Of a stretch of DNA of 64,000 nt, positions 14,309 to 25,523 are shown in pieces. The number at the start of each line of letters is the position of its first letter. Position 1 is the first letter of the stretch. The notes beneath the pieces are model-generated. The model was not told the origin of the DNA, did not search any database, and saw only the letters and a list, made by a program, of their open reading frames with translations. The stretch spans positions 4,600,449 through 4,664,448 of the forward strand of contig CM041534.1 of NCBI GenBank assembly GCA_023238725.1, written 5' to 3'. Source of the DNA: Scortum barcoo (Eukaryota > Chordata > Actinopteri > Centrarchiformes > Terapontidae). The position numbers were made by a program, and so were the translations under genes.

Positions 14309-17300
14309 GAGGGAGGGGAGGGACAGAGGCAAAGAAGGTACGAGAGTGAAAGTGTGCAAAAAAAACTGAGGGCACTTAAAAGGGTGGGAGAGGGCAAGTG
14401 AGTGGTGAAGAGAGAGAGAGAGAGAGAGAGAGACAGGAGGAGGGGTGGATGGGGTGGGGGGGGACCTTTAGAGACAGAGGTTGTTGTTGTTGAGTTTAGA
14501 GGACAGAGCCGTGGGGTAGGAGCGTTCAGCACACTGTCAGAAGAACTGCACCATTATTCTTCTTTGGTGGCAGCCAGCTCTTACACAACTAAGTAAAGTG
14601 AGGCGAGCCAAGATCTGTCTATCTGTGTGTGTGTGTTCCTCTTCCTCCTGTTCAACCACCTCTATCACTCCGCTCACGCCTCCTCCCTCGAGCCAGGGCA
14701 GGTTGTGTTCAGGAGGAAGCATGGAGCATGTAGATTACAGGAAGAAGGGAGGGGACTGAGGGGTGGAGGGGAATTGGGGGGGGGCTCTGACTGAATACTC
14801 AATTTCCCAGGAAACTCAGCAAAATAAAAACACCACACACTGCCTCGCTCTCTTGCTGGCAGAATTCTGGGAAGTGCAGTACCAGCCATGGGCAATTGTT
14901 ACGAGTAGTTACTGAGAACTGATTACACAACTGCTGAGTCTCTGCCTACAACACTGACAAGGAAAAAAAGGTTTTATGGCAGTGGGTTTTAAAGTTCTAT
15001 GGCTCATGGCAGGAAAAGCACTCAATGTGGGACAAAAAAAAGTAAGGGGAAGGGTTCTCAGTCAGATCTACAGCACAGTCAGCTGTGGTTAACATTTACA
15101 GCTCCAGTAGTTTGCCCTCCGGACAGAAGAGATTAGCAGGTAAAACTGAGTTTTGTGGGAAGTTAATAATTAAACCCGTGTGAAGTAGGCGCCCTCACAC
15201 AAGCACACACTTGTCAGAGGTGATGTTGATGGAGGTATCCTCTTCAAGGCACTGGTGTGGTCCCGCAGCTCTAATCCCCATCTCTGTGCCGATAATTATG
15301 TGGGGCAGTCGCACTATAATCAGACTTCATCACACGTGTCACGAGGCAGGACCTCAATAAACTGTGAGTGGACTGCATTAAACAGCGCTTCCTAACAGTG
15401 AAGGGAGCGAGCGCTGGCACTGTGTCTTGCTAAAGCACATTTCAACCTGTGGAGAGGTGGAGTCCAGGATCACACACCCATTCTACCTTTTGAACCACAG
15501 CCACCCCAAATAATTGTATTGTATTCAGTGTTATGGTGGTAAAAAAAAAAAAAAAAGAAGAAGCAGGAAACTGTAATTTGCACTCTGTAATTATGAGGCC
15601 AGCGCTGAAAGAATAAATGACTGAATTATACCCTCCTTTAAAAAACCCAGACTATATGAATTATGTCATTTTGGCAAAGTGGAAGAGCTGAGTTCCTGCG
15701 CTGACCGTCCACAGAACCAAAAGTATGGTTATAATGTACTATGAAAAGTATGTAGAGCTTTCAGTCACCTTCTGGTGTGTTCCCTCAATACAGTAGGCAA
15801 TGGAGAGGAGGATAAGCAGGATCAGCAGGCCAAACACAGTCTGTCTTTGCTGCCAGAGCCTGGGCGAAGGAGAAGAAGAGAATGAAAATGAAAAAAAGAT
15901 GAATGCAAGTGTCAGGGGGGCAGAGGTTAGTGGTTCAGAAAGAGGATGAGCAGGGAGGACAAAGTGTGAGGGCAGATGAAAACAGATGAGGAATTGTTAA
16001 AAGCATGAGTTAGGCAATATTAGTAAAGGGAAGGGTTTCTTTGGTGGAGAGAGCATTTTATTGTCATGTTAACTTTGGGGGAGAGAGACATCTGCTGGAA
16101 AGGAATGAAGCCACAGCAGTTATAGTCGTCACCGACAGGCTGACCTGACCATAAATATGCACTGAGAAAGGTGCATGTTGGCTCAGCTGTTTGCTGTTTA
16201 GTAGGGTGATCATTAATAACTTAATGTCCTAAACTTAAGTCATCTAACTTAATAATGAAGAAAGAGTTTATTACCTACCTGTTGCACAAAGCTGAACTTC
16301 AGTAACATTACTGTAACCTTACTGAACTGCAAATCTGAAGAACCTGTGTTTCAGTTGCTTGCTATTTTGCACTTCTTACTCCACTGTATTGACTTGGCTG
16401 CTGTAGGTAGTAGCTATTTTACAAATTAATGTTTGAAATGAAAAAAATCATATGAGGAATGTATAATATACAATGCATTGCTTTAACATTGGACTAAACA
16501 ACTACTATGGAACTGATGTTGCTACACTGATGTGTTGCTATACTATGAAACAATGCAGTATGTATAATAGCTAATGTTAGTGAAATGACCAGCAGAGTGC
16601 ATTTCTTTGCATGTCGAGTACTTTTTTTTTAAATGTTTGCCAGCTAGCAGTGATTTTATTTACAGTCAGCATGAATGGTCAATAACTTTCAATGAACAGA
16701 GTGGCTGAACTGTCAAAAGGGTCAGTCAGGTGGAGGAAGGGCAAAGTGAGGGAGACATTTCCCCCCGTCTCACATATAATGATGCCTGTAGTGAGGGGAA
16801 TCAGTTATCCTTTTGCAGTGCTGCAGGTCAGTTATCTTACTCCGTACATCTATTATAGCGAGGCTAAGAAAGCAGACCTCATTCTACTTCCTTTATTTGG
16901 ATGTTCTAATGTGTCACTTCACTGAGAATCAAATGACAAAGAGCTTCAGTCAGGGCTGAACCAAAAACAACGTGGAGTAAAAAGTCTTTACATTTTTTAG
17001 TACAACCGGATTAAACTGCACCTGGAATATACATTTAAAAAAACTAAGTTTACTGTTGACAGTGAAATGCCTGTAGTATGTTGACTGTATATCACACTGT
17101 AAAACACTCACTTAGGAATGTCTTTAAACTGGTACTTTAATTTACTCTGAAGGACAGCACCAACTGCATCACTATTGTTGTACATGGTTTATAAATGCAG
17201 AATTTGCAGTAATTTGACCATAATGGTGTCTCACATTCCTCCATCCCAGTCCTTTGTTTCAAACCACTGGCCCCATTTACATCTTAAGCAAAACAAGTGC

Positions 17301-18960
17301 AGAGCCACAACACTGAGCTGTGTGCTGCCGTGAGGACTCCGTGTACATATGCTATAAATTAGAAACCACTTCCATCAACATTCAGAATAAACGTCACTGT
17401 GCACTCGTAGACGAAGCCATGATATGTTCGCATGCATGCCCCAGCAGTAGTTATAACACCATGTGTTTTGAGTGTTGGTGAACAGCAGCTTCTCTCAGTC
17501 AGAACACTGCTCGTGGTGCTTGTGGCTCACCACATCCCCTTGTAGTTGAGAAAATAAACACGTTGTCCTCACACACTTAACCACAAAGGCCTCCCTGAGC
17601 GTACACTCTGACCTTCTTCTGGGCCCTCCGTGTCAACAAGGATCATTCGGTGTGTAAAAGACATGTTGTGCAACGCGGGGAATTTGTCATCAGAGCGAGC
17701 TCTGACGTCGCCTGCTCTGATGCTGTCGCTTGATGGGCGGGGTAGCATCCGTCACTGAGGTGGAAAGACCTTGTCAGCTCTGTCAGCAGTGAGGATGAGG
17801 AGTAATGAAGGGGGAAAAAAGATAAGCAAATACTGTGATGTCTCTTTTTGTATTGCATTACAGGTTCCATTAGTCTTCTGACTGAAGACTAAACTATGAG
17901 GCAGAAGGCCTTCTGGGCTGATAACGATGAGACAGTCAAGGTCACCTCCTGTCGGGTTATATGTGTGTGTTTGTGCTTCTGTGTTCTGTGAGCATTGGGA
18001 GAGTGTGATGGCAGTTTGTTTTTTACAACCATCATATCCTCTTTTTGCTGGAGATACTTTTATAAATGAAACGAAATGAAATGAAATCACAAAAACACTG
18101 CTGTACTACTGATGCATGAGCAACACAAGCTGAGACTCATCATTTATATGCAGCTTTCTCAGTTAAACCAACATTTAAGTGAATGTGGCAGCACGACAAG
18201 AACATGCAGCACTTTACACTTCACGATTCATCCTCACCTTTATAGAGCTTAAACACATGCACCAAAAGCATTTAAAATTTCTCCAAAAGCTTGTGTTCTA
18301 GTCAGATTTGCACTGTGGCGCCAAAAGTCCAATAATGTTATAATAATTCCCTCATTAATCATTACCTCTCTAAACTGAATTTTGTACAAAGCTCGATGTA
18401 GTTTTGACTCTCTAACTTCAGGGGTACACCTTTATTGACTAAATGTTTTCATCTATACTCATTTACCATTCAGCCTGTCAAATGGACAGTGGAGGAAATG
18501 TGCAGGGGTGGGGGGTCTCACCTCCATATCCAATCTTTAATGGTGATGAGCAGTTCCAGAGTGAAGTAGTGCAGTGTGAGCAGAGGCTTCTTCCATAACA
18601 CCAGAGTTTCACGCTCCTCGCTGTCCGTCTGTTTCCTCTCATCCACGGACGGCTCTGAGTCTGTCCGCAAACACACATTATAATTGTTACATTGTTATAA
18701 TTGCTTTTTAATTATTAAAAAACCATCCAAATACGACAACAACCTTTTCATCTTTTCAAAGGCAATTTAATGCTGATGTGCTCATAAAAAAAGCATCTTT
18801 AAGCATAGACTTAATCTATGGCACTATTATATATTATAGCTGTATTGTTTTTACCTGTCAGTTCTCCATTTCGCTGCTCCTTGGCACCAAGACGCCTCTG
18901 AGGTATTTCACCTTCTGCCCCGCACTCTGCCATCTCTTTCACCAGGACGGAGACCTGCTG
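2365..18960 (-). CDS. vmp1: vmp1, vacuole membrane protein 1 (5' part, exons for residues 1-221)
   Basis: VMP1 is a multi-pass ER membrane protein with lipid scramblase activity, needed for autophagosome formation and lipoprotein release. Coding exons in transcript order: 18933-18855 (ATG at 18933, residues 1-26), 18660-18522, 15859-15769, 14180-14070 and 2607-2365. All have AG acceptors and GT donors, and the phases join without a stop. Recognisable stretches are LVLWKKPLLTLHYF, the helix VFGLLILLILLSIAYC (about residues 82-97), YWLGLGILSSVGLGTGLHTF (about 117-136) and YPDQIICP near residue 180. The exon with the ATG has an acceptor near 18958, so a 5' UTR exon lies upstream; donor-like sites at 19246 and 20660 are candidates, unproven. 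The VTT/DedA core and C-terminus lie off the left edge. The last exon here carries an insertion of about 25 residues relative to mammals. Confidence 0.95.
3690..3830 (-). repeat. LINE 3'-tail fragment, antisense
   Basis: The stretch starts near 'aatcagctttattgcccaag' and continues through 'ggatttaactctggttttaa', a common fish non-LTR retrotransposon 3' end read on the opposite strand. It is followed by an A-rich run. Family assignment is from memory, not alignment. Confidence 0.5.
7830..7997. mobile_element. MITE-like element with 'gagctgcaa' ends
   Basis: One end reads 'agagctgcaatgat' and the other 'ttgttctttgcagcctt', which are inverted relatives. This is the hallmark of a very abundant fish non-autonomous element, probably hAT-derived. 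There is no coding capacity. The boundaries are approximate. Confidence 0.45.
8622..8662. repeat. (CA)n microsatellite
   Basis: About 20 uninterrupted CA units inside the vmp1 intron. It is likely polymorphic. Confidence 0.95.
11950..12130. mobile_element. MITE-like repeat fragment
   Basis: It begins 'ggagctgcaagtaacaatta', and the segment around 12070-12110 ('gatgacgtctcgttttgtcc') resembles the internal part of the same abundant fish repeat as at 7830. It appears diverged and truncated. Confidence 0.4.
13650..14480 (+). repeat. Purine-rich (GA)n/GGGA tract around vmp1 exon 4
   Basis: Plus-strand sequence is dominated by G and A, with (GA)n arrays at about 14278-14308 and 14409-14432, and a TTTA repeat at 13926-13963. 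Open frames across it (for example 13746-14369) are low-complexity and not taken as genes. In the vmp1 transcript the tract is pyrimidine-rich. Confidence 0.7.
14070..14180 (-). CDS. vmp1: vmp1 coding exon 4
   Basis: A 111-nt, 37-codon, phase-0 exon starting YVRYMEKKTLWCAYWLGLGI and including GLGTGLHTFLLYL, nearly identical to the mammalian protein. It sits in a strongly purine-rich stretch of the plus strand (13.65-14.5 kb), so pyrimidine-rich sequence flanks it in the transcript. Confidence 0.95.
15769..15859 (-). CDS. vmp1: vmp1 coding exon 3 (first strong TM helix)
   Basis: Ninety-one nt encoding LWQQRQTVFGLLILLILLSI and AYCIEGTHQK. The hydrophobic run is a transmembrane helix at the same place as mammalian VMP1, and the trailing EGxHQ motif is shared. 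The acceptor is cgcccag|GCTCTGG and the donor CAGAAG|gtgactg. Confidence 0.93.
15860..18521 (-). other. vmp1 intron, 2.7 kb
   Basis: No exon or recognisable repeat was seen. Small open frames on both strands lack known motifs and codon structure. The adjacent shorter introns (14181-15768 and 18661-18854) are likewise without genes; the former has a poly-A run near 15541. Confidence 0.5.
18522..18660 (-). CDS. vmp1: vmp1 coding exon 2
   Basis: It encodes a charged stretch (DERKQTDSEERE) followed by LVLWKKPLLTLHYFTLELLI and KDWIWR, the amphipathic/hydrophobic segment before the first helix of VMP1. Length 139 nt; both ends are split codons that join the neighbouring exons in frame. Confidence 0.93.
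18855..18933 (-). CDS. vmp1: vmp1 first coding exon
   Basis: It encodes the cytosolic N-terminus beginning MAECGAEGEIPQRR, followed by GAKEQRNGELT. The donor is CTGACAG|gtaaaa. The start is chosen because MAE is also the start of mammalian VMP1 and the following residues keep the basic QRR motif. The exon continues upstream as a short 5' UTR to an acceptor at about 18958. It ends in phase 1 and joins the exon at 18660 through a split Asp codon. Confidence 0.9.
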
Positions 18961-21900
18961 AGAGAGGGGCCTTCAGTTCACTCCATACTGTACACTGCTC
19001 GCTAAATATGAAACTGACATGAGCCCAAGACAAACACAGACTCACACGCAGTAACACACAGCACCCACAAAACTCTCCACACTTAAACATGTCTGTATTC
19101 ACTCCCACACACCAGCTGACCAGCCACTGTTGTCCTGCTCCAGCATCCCGCAGATTACTGGTAACCCAATAAGGCCTGTGCATGACCTAACGAGTACTTT
19201 AATTGGCATCAATGTATGTGTGTTCATTCAAATATGAATCCACCTTACCTGCCGGAGGGAGCGGTGGTATGTATAAATGCTGGGGGAAAGAATATAGGAC
19301 AAGCTTTAGATTTTTTTGTTTGTTTGTTTCTTTTATTAATTTCACACACATTCATACACGTGTCAACAAGCATGTGCAGTGTATCAGGAATCTGTCAGTG
19401 AGCAGTGAGACGAGGACTCTGACATGGAGGTATGCAGTTTACCATCTGGTGGAACTGTCAGTGTCTCACACACACACACACACACATACACACACAGAGT
19501 CAGAGCTTAATCCCTCTATCCTGTGCCCTCAGTCTGGGCCTCTGGCTCCTGTTTCCATGCATCCACACTGGCTTGGCTGTCAGACTGCAAACACTGTACA
19601 CCACTGATATTACAGCGGGCCATGATGCCTCTTCAGAGCACTGTAGGAACTTATGTGACACATTCTGGGGTTTGTGAGAAACGCTTTGATTTCCTTTCCC
19701 TTTAGCTTCAGATTGTTCCTGCGGAGGTCGGTGCATTTCCAATAATCTTGCCAAAGTGCCAAGAAAAGGTAAAAAGATCACTTGGTAGGTTCGGCGTGTT
19801 TAGGTGTTGAGCGTCATCTTGAAGGACAAACACACATCACGTATCGTGAGCACCGAACAACGAGGCTGTGGGTTCTTTTCAGCCTGATCCGCGCAAAGTA
19901 AAGTGTCACACAGAGGAAAATAAATATCTTTTCAGACGATTAGGCTGCAAGGTATTTGGAGAGCTACTCTTGGCCTTCCCAGGGAACCACAAACAAAAGC
20001 TTTTCATCACAGACCTTAAACCTTGAGCACACACACACACACACACATTCACACAAGAAGCACTGTGCCAATGCTTCATGCACAATAGTATTTAATACAC
20101 CCTATCATCTGGTCTTGCACTGAGGAGAACAAAGAGTCGTCAAACAAACAAAAGGGCTCAGCAAAGTGCGTCAATATGTGATATCCTGTTAGCAACACTA
20201 ATTATAGGAATTGGTGCCAGACAGGTCACACTGTACAGAACATGCACCTCAGCAGCTAATGTACAAGTATGTGCTTTATACAACACAACTGTCTGCTTAC
20301 TGATTACGTTTTGATGCATTATTCACAGTTCCTCATAAACAGTTTCATAACGACACTTCTGCTGAAACACAGTAGCGCAGCGATGCTCCAGCACTCGATT
20401 GCGCAATCGCCTGTACCAAAACAAACCAGACCTGTTGAGTAACTCTTGCGCGAGGGAGAGTGAGAAACCTAACACAGAGCACATGCACTTCAGGATGAGA
20501 CATTTGACAAGCTGCAATCAGTTTCCACACCTTGAACAGAGATGGCCACCGTGCACTGGAGAGAGACTGTACATTCATAAAGTGCAAAACAAAGCAGAGC
20601 AGTAATGTATAATAGTAACAGCTCTGTGTAGCAATGCATTATGCAGAGAGGGTAAACTCACCGTTCAGCTGATGTTTAATCCACAGTCAACTCTGGGCTC
20701 AAATAAAGCCCGTGGTGGAGCCCCAGTGGCAATGTAGGGCAAAAGTACGCTACCCATGAACTGCATCATAACTTGAGTGCAGGGTGTGGTGATGGAGGGG
20801 GCCAGTGAGGGTTGAGCACTGATACAGAGTTGCCGGGGGAGGGGAGAGCAAGCTGACAGCAGCGAGACACAGAAAGCAGGAGAGATTTCATCATTTGCCT
20901 GGTGGAACCTCCAGAGAGCCAGTCTAATTAAAGGTCTATAAATAAGTGGATCACTTTCCTGGAGCGCACTTCTAACACTTCTCAGTCCTCAGTAGGTTTC
21001 ACACAGAGAGTGAATGAATGGCATTTGGGCAAAGAGAGCTCAGCTAATTCCCAAATTGAAAAGAAAAAAAAAAAATCACTTCAGGACACCACGTTTTCCA
21101 GGTCATAACTAAACACAGACGACCTCGACTGTGTATCACTGTGTTTGAGTTTGAGCACCATCTTGTTTATCAGACTGAGAAGAGTATTTCAGAACTCTTT
21201 CTGGTGAGTCCTCTCCAGCAGGTCACCCTATTTCCACAACAGGAAGTTGTTCTTGAGTGCACATGAATACTATTAATAGTTTTGAATTTCTGTCTCTTGG
21301 GAACTTATTATGAAAATGTAATACGAGTAACTTTCAAGGGGGCAAGGCCTTCCGTGTCATTTACAGCATTACCATAGGACCTCAAAGACTGTGGATATAC
21401 TCTACTAAAATGCAAAACATGGATGATATCTGTGTTAAGCACTGCCATTGGAGGATGCCCACAGTACTTAGCACTTGAGATCAGTTACTTCCTATTAGGT
21501 CTTGACCTGTAATGTTGCAGAGAAGTCCTTTAGTTAATGTAGGAGAGGCGGTGGGTTCACAAGAAAGTCATGGCAGACTAGAGACTGATGCAGGAGACAG
21601 TAATGAAAGAATGACACGAAAGAACCAAAGCATGAAAGAACGACAAAGTCTCCACAGCAGTTTAAAGGCAAATGCATCTGTGTAGCAGTAAAGTGCCACA
21701 ATACTTGTAATTTTTCACTGTCAGAAGTGAGGGTACAGGATACAGCGCTATCTTTTGTCCCTTAAACAATAGCACCTTGGCTCTGAACCAGTAACAGTAT
21801 GTCATTATAGCCTACTTTCCTGAAAGACAAGAGATATACGCAAATGAAAAGACCTTCATTTTCACCTTGACCAACACTTACAGTGTTTAGGCGTACTTTT

Positions 21901-22277
21901 AGTCACGTCAGAAGGTCCCTGATTTCCTCAATAGGGGGCAGTGTAGGCCTAAACTTTGAGGTGTTGAATTTGAAGTCTGGATGGGAAAAGTGAGGCAAGA
22001 CTCAAATGGGGCTGCTGAGTGACCAGGAGATGATGCTGTGACTGTACATTTTTTTCATCAGTGACAAAGCATCCCTGAAGAGAAAAGTACTAAAGCTAAA
22101 CTAAACCAGATAAGTGAAAGGTTAAAATATGACTTTAGCTTTGAGTTCAAATCAGAAATGGTTTCCCATAATATGTATTAATTATATACAGACAGTAGTG
22201 AACTACTTATCATATTCAACATACTTGGTATGTATACCACTTGGTACTAGCAGGAAACTTGCATAGAATTAGTGTGT
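18961..22277. other. vmp1 upstream region (5' UTR exons and promoter expected)
   Basis: No protein-coding gene was recognised. Two good minus-strand donor-like sites occur (GGCAG|gtaagg at about 19246 and GAACG|gtgagt at about 20660) that could end vmp1 5' UTR exons. CA repeats lie at 19470-19498 and about 20033-20047. A 14-bp palindrome at 20396-20409 contains the C/EBP consensus ATTGCGCAAT. The promoter could not be placed. Confidence 0.4.
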
Positions 22278-22281
22278 GTAT

Positions 22282-22596
22282 TGTAGTGACCCTGCAGTAA
22301 TGTTCATGTTTTGTTATATCTGTTCAGGTGTTCCATGGTTGCAAACTGGTACTGAATGTGTATGTGTGGATGAGGTGGTGGGGCGAGTGTGTGGAGGACC
22401 TGAGCCTGTGAGCGTGCGTGTGAGAGTGCGCGTGCGGAGTGGAGTGAGAGCGGGAGTCAGCACTTTATTTGGTTGTTCAGTTGTTGTTCTTTTGGCATGG
22501 TGTGGTTACGGCCGACAGTAACCGTTGTTTCTCAATAAAGAGAGCGTTGGGAGATTACATCGGCATCCTTCTTTCACCGTCCTGTCGGACGCTACA
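22282..22596 (+). mobile_element. Solo LTR of a Ty3/gypsy-type element
   Basis: It begins TGTAGTGACC, ends GGACGCTACA and is flanked by the 4-bp target duplication GTAT (22278-22281 and 22597-22600). It contains an AATAAA signal in 'tttctcaataaagagagcg'. Its last 92 bases match 23766-23858, which is followed by a primer-binding-like site, so both are LTR 3' ends of the same family. It lies about 290 bp upstream of the TATA box of the coiled-coil gene. Confidence 0.8.
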
Positions 22597-22883
22597 GTAT
22601 GTAGTATTTTTAATCATGTCGATTAAAAATTAAATAATACAAAAAGATAGTACTAATGATAACAACAGTAATAATTGTTTATTATTTGTTTATCTATTAT
22701 TGTTTGATATATTGCATACTTGCAATACTGTAAATATTGCAAATATTATTACATTCATTTAATAAAATATGAGACACTCCATCTGGTAAATTTCAGATTA
22801 AAGTGTGTTTGTGTGTTCCATAGAATCCATTGACTTTGTGAGGTCATGTAGACTGTGGAATGTGTCCTGAAGAAGACAGACTG

Positions 22884-22889
22884 TATAAA
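22884..22889 (+). promoter_or_regulatory. TATA box of the coiled-coil gene
   Basis: TATAAA in the context 'actgtataaatacaccc', about 88 bases upstream of the ATG at 22972. The expected transcription start is around 22914. Confidence 0.5.
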
Positions 22890-22971
22890 TACACCCTGTC
22901 TCAGCAGAAAACACATTTTACTTGGTAAAGCAGATTTCAGGTAAGTGAGAAAACATTTTCAACAGCACATC

Positions 22972-23439
22972 ATGTCTGGAAGCAATGGAGAAGAGCTTAG
23001 AAGAAGACTCAGGCAGGCTGAAGACAGCTACAGAAACGAGAAGGAGATCCATGAGAAGATGTTAAACCACAAAGTGGAACTTGAGAAAGTGATCAAGGAG
23101 ACCGAATCAGAAAACAAGTTGCTCGATGGAAAAGTATGATACCTAACTAACTAGATTATTATGGCAAAAAAAAGAATTTGTACAGATTGAGTCTGCTAGC
23201 TTCATGGTTTATTAATAGAGGATAAAACTTCAATTCCATGTATACCTCTTCTAAATTTGATATCTTGTGTATAATATATGTTCTTGTTGGTTGAATTTGT
23301 ATTCAGGCTCCAAAAGCAGGTGACAATTTTAAGAAAAAGGAGGGAGGAGGAGGAGAATAAAGAAGCCCTGCAGGAGGAGTATTTTTCATTGGAGGAAAGC
23401 ATTGAGGAGGAGAGCCAGCCCATGGAGATAAGGAAGATG
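22972..23439 (+). CDS. Coiled-coil gene of unknown family, first two exons
   Basis: I do not recognise the family. Exon 1 (22972-23133, 54 codons) starts MSGSNGEELRRRLRQAEDSY and is a charged heptad-like coiled coil; its donor is AAA|gtatga. A second exon ends at 23439 (GATG|gtgagt) and reads LRKRREEEENKEALQEEYFS. The obvious acceptor at 23307 gives the wrong phase; a downstream AG with start at 23320 keeps phase 0 for 40 codons. Downstream the gene runs into a retrotransposon, and further coiled-coil exons appear at 34.2-36.3 kb. It may be a gene with very long TE-filled introns or a broken one. Confidence 0.5.
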
Positions 23440-23900
23440 GTGAGTGACATGCTGACATTTACATTTAATATGACTGCCTTCCTGCCAGTGTCATTGGTGC
23501 AAAGACTAGATCAGGTTTGTCAAATAAGAAGAGGTGGAGCCCACAGAGATTGGCTTTGGGGTTAGATGCGTTGTGAGCTGGGTGGCAAAGGTGGAGCCAT
23601 GCTGGCCCCTCCACTGTACACTGGTTCTGTGTGCTGCTGGCTGAGCGCGGCTGTGTTGTCTACCTGTGTTTTGCTCTTCATGTTTCGTGACACAGGTACA
23701 CGGTACGGACGTTTTTAACTCAGGATCGTAGCTGGATCCCACTCTCACTCTGTGCTGCTTCTCTTGTTACAGCCAACAGTAACCGTTGTTTCTCAATAAA
23801 GAGAGCGTTGAGGAGATTACATCGGCATCCTTCTTTCACCGTTCTGACGGACGCTACATTGGTGTCAGAGGTAAAACACCAGAGTTTCACCTGCCGATTT

Positions 23901-25523
23901 CCTACCACCTTTCCACTAAGGTGAACCTAGTGCTAGTTCTGGGCTGGTGCTAGTGCCGGTTCTCAATTGGTTCAACGTGCTGCGAACCTTCCAAGAACTC
24001 GTTTGCATTCCCACCAGCTTTACGGGCTAGAGAGCCACGTCATTACGTCACTCTGTAAGTATTTGGTTTCCCAACAACACTAGCGCCAACTTCGGGCACA
24101 AGACAACAAGAGTGGCGCGCGCCGCACCTCTTCAGGTGTTGTTCCTGGCTTTTAAAATCTACAATGGCATCAAAACAAGACTGTTCTGATGCACTGTTGA
24201 TGCTCGGTGTAATTGCTATATGCGGCAATTACATTCAAGAAGAAAGGTAATTATCTAACACATTTTGATTCTGAACAATAAGGTGTTATTGTTAGCCTTT
24301 GTTGTAAGCTAACACGCTAGCTAGCTACTTAGCATTGACTACACATCGGTCACATTGCAATTAAACAAATTTAATAAACAACTGACACACCAATTTCTAC
24401 CTTCTACCTACAGGTAATCCTGCGGCTGGTGGCGGAGGTCACCTGTTGTTTGGGCTCAAACGATCTCACTACTGGTGGGACACAAATGCCTTCCTATACA
24501 GGCATTACCTGAGCAAGGTAATCCAGAAAGGACTGACGTTAGAGCTGCATTAATGGACTATTTTAACAGGGGGAATGAGTGAATGTGTTTTTGTGTGATG
24601 TTTTTCTGTTCATTAAGCATACTGAATCAGATATGTCTGTTTACAAAGTGTTTATTTTGATACATAAATACAAAAAGTTCAAACATTTAAAAGTACTGTA
24701 CAATGTTAAATAAAAAAAAAAATGTAAAAAAAGAGTCTTTTGTTTTATTTGTTTGCTTGATCCTCCATTAATGCGACCATGCGTCCCATCAACCCAAGCA
24801 AAGCGCTGGTGTTTTCTTCCATCTTTTGGAGGAAGGTGTCGTCCATGTCCTGAACTGTGTCAGGTAAGCTTTCATGTGTTAACAATAAATCTGTAAATGG
24901 TCAGCTAACGTTACTTTCCAAGCAAGCCCAGCGTTTCTGGCGTTACGAATGTATACTGATGTGAGAAATTTGTAATATTAGCTCGTAAAACAGCTAAAAA
25001 ATAGCCAAATTCATTGTCAGTAAGGCGAAACATCTTAAAAATCTTAAAAAAAAAAACTTACGAGGATCCACGGAACTTTCAATGGTATCATCCACCATAT
25101 CCTTGAGCAACGCTGTTGCGGAGTTCAGGGCCCTGGGCAGCTGGCATGCCAGTCTGTCGCAGAGGACCGAGTCAAGCAGGTCTAAATGTGGACTGTTCCT
25201 CGGCAAGCTGACCAGCGCCACTTCTCCCCAGGTCCCTTTTTCGGTCCCTGTAGTCCTTCTTCAGCTTTTTGAGCTTGTTATTTATTTGCTCAGTGTTCCG
25301 CTCATACCCCGCTGTCGCCAACTCACGCTGGAGCTCCTCAAACACCGGCTTCCTTTTTTCAAGCGGTTCTTGGTTCTAGACCAGCAAAGAGTTGGTGCTG
25401 CTGTGGAACCACTTTTTCCTGGCCGAGAGCCAGTTCTTAGGCGGTCGAAAAAGGAAGAACTGGTTCCAGATTAGGCACCGGCTCCGAACCGGCCCTGGAA
25501 CTGCCCTAGTGGAAAAGGGGTAT
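23901..25523 (-). mobile_element. PIF/Harbinger-like DNA transposon remnant, nested in the gypsy element
   Basis: The ends are imperfect inverted repeats: left 'ccacctttccactaagg' and right, reversed, 'taccccttttccactaggg'. The minus strand between about 25375 and 24750 encodes pieces of a Myb/SANT-like DNA-binding protein typical of Harbinger elements (KKLKKDYRDRKRDL, then after a frameshift PHLDLLDSVLCDRLACQ, later FLQKMEENTSALLGLMGRMV). No complete DDE transposase was seen, so it is a non-autonomous derivative. A target duplication could not be fixed. Confidence 0.7.
24780..25375 (-). pseudogene. Myb/SANT-like DNA-binding protein of the Harbinger element (broken)
   Basis: On the minus strand, FEELQRELATAGYERNTEQI followed by NNKLKKLKKDYRDRKRDLG is the helix-turn-helix part of the accessory protein that, in the family, helps the transposase reach the element ends. 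The next conserved block is in another frame (25221-24994), and the last one (near 24840-24780) is separated by intron-like or inserted sequence. The N-terminal part is absent. Confidence 0.6.

Noticed and set aside
13746..14369. 207-codon plus-strand open frame
   Set aside because: It consists of Arg/Glu low complexity from GA-rich DNA and overlaps vmp1 exon 4 on the other strand.
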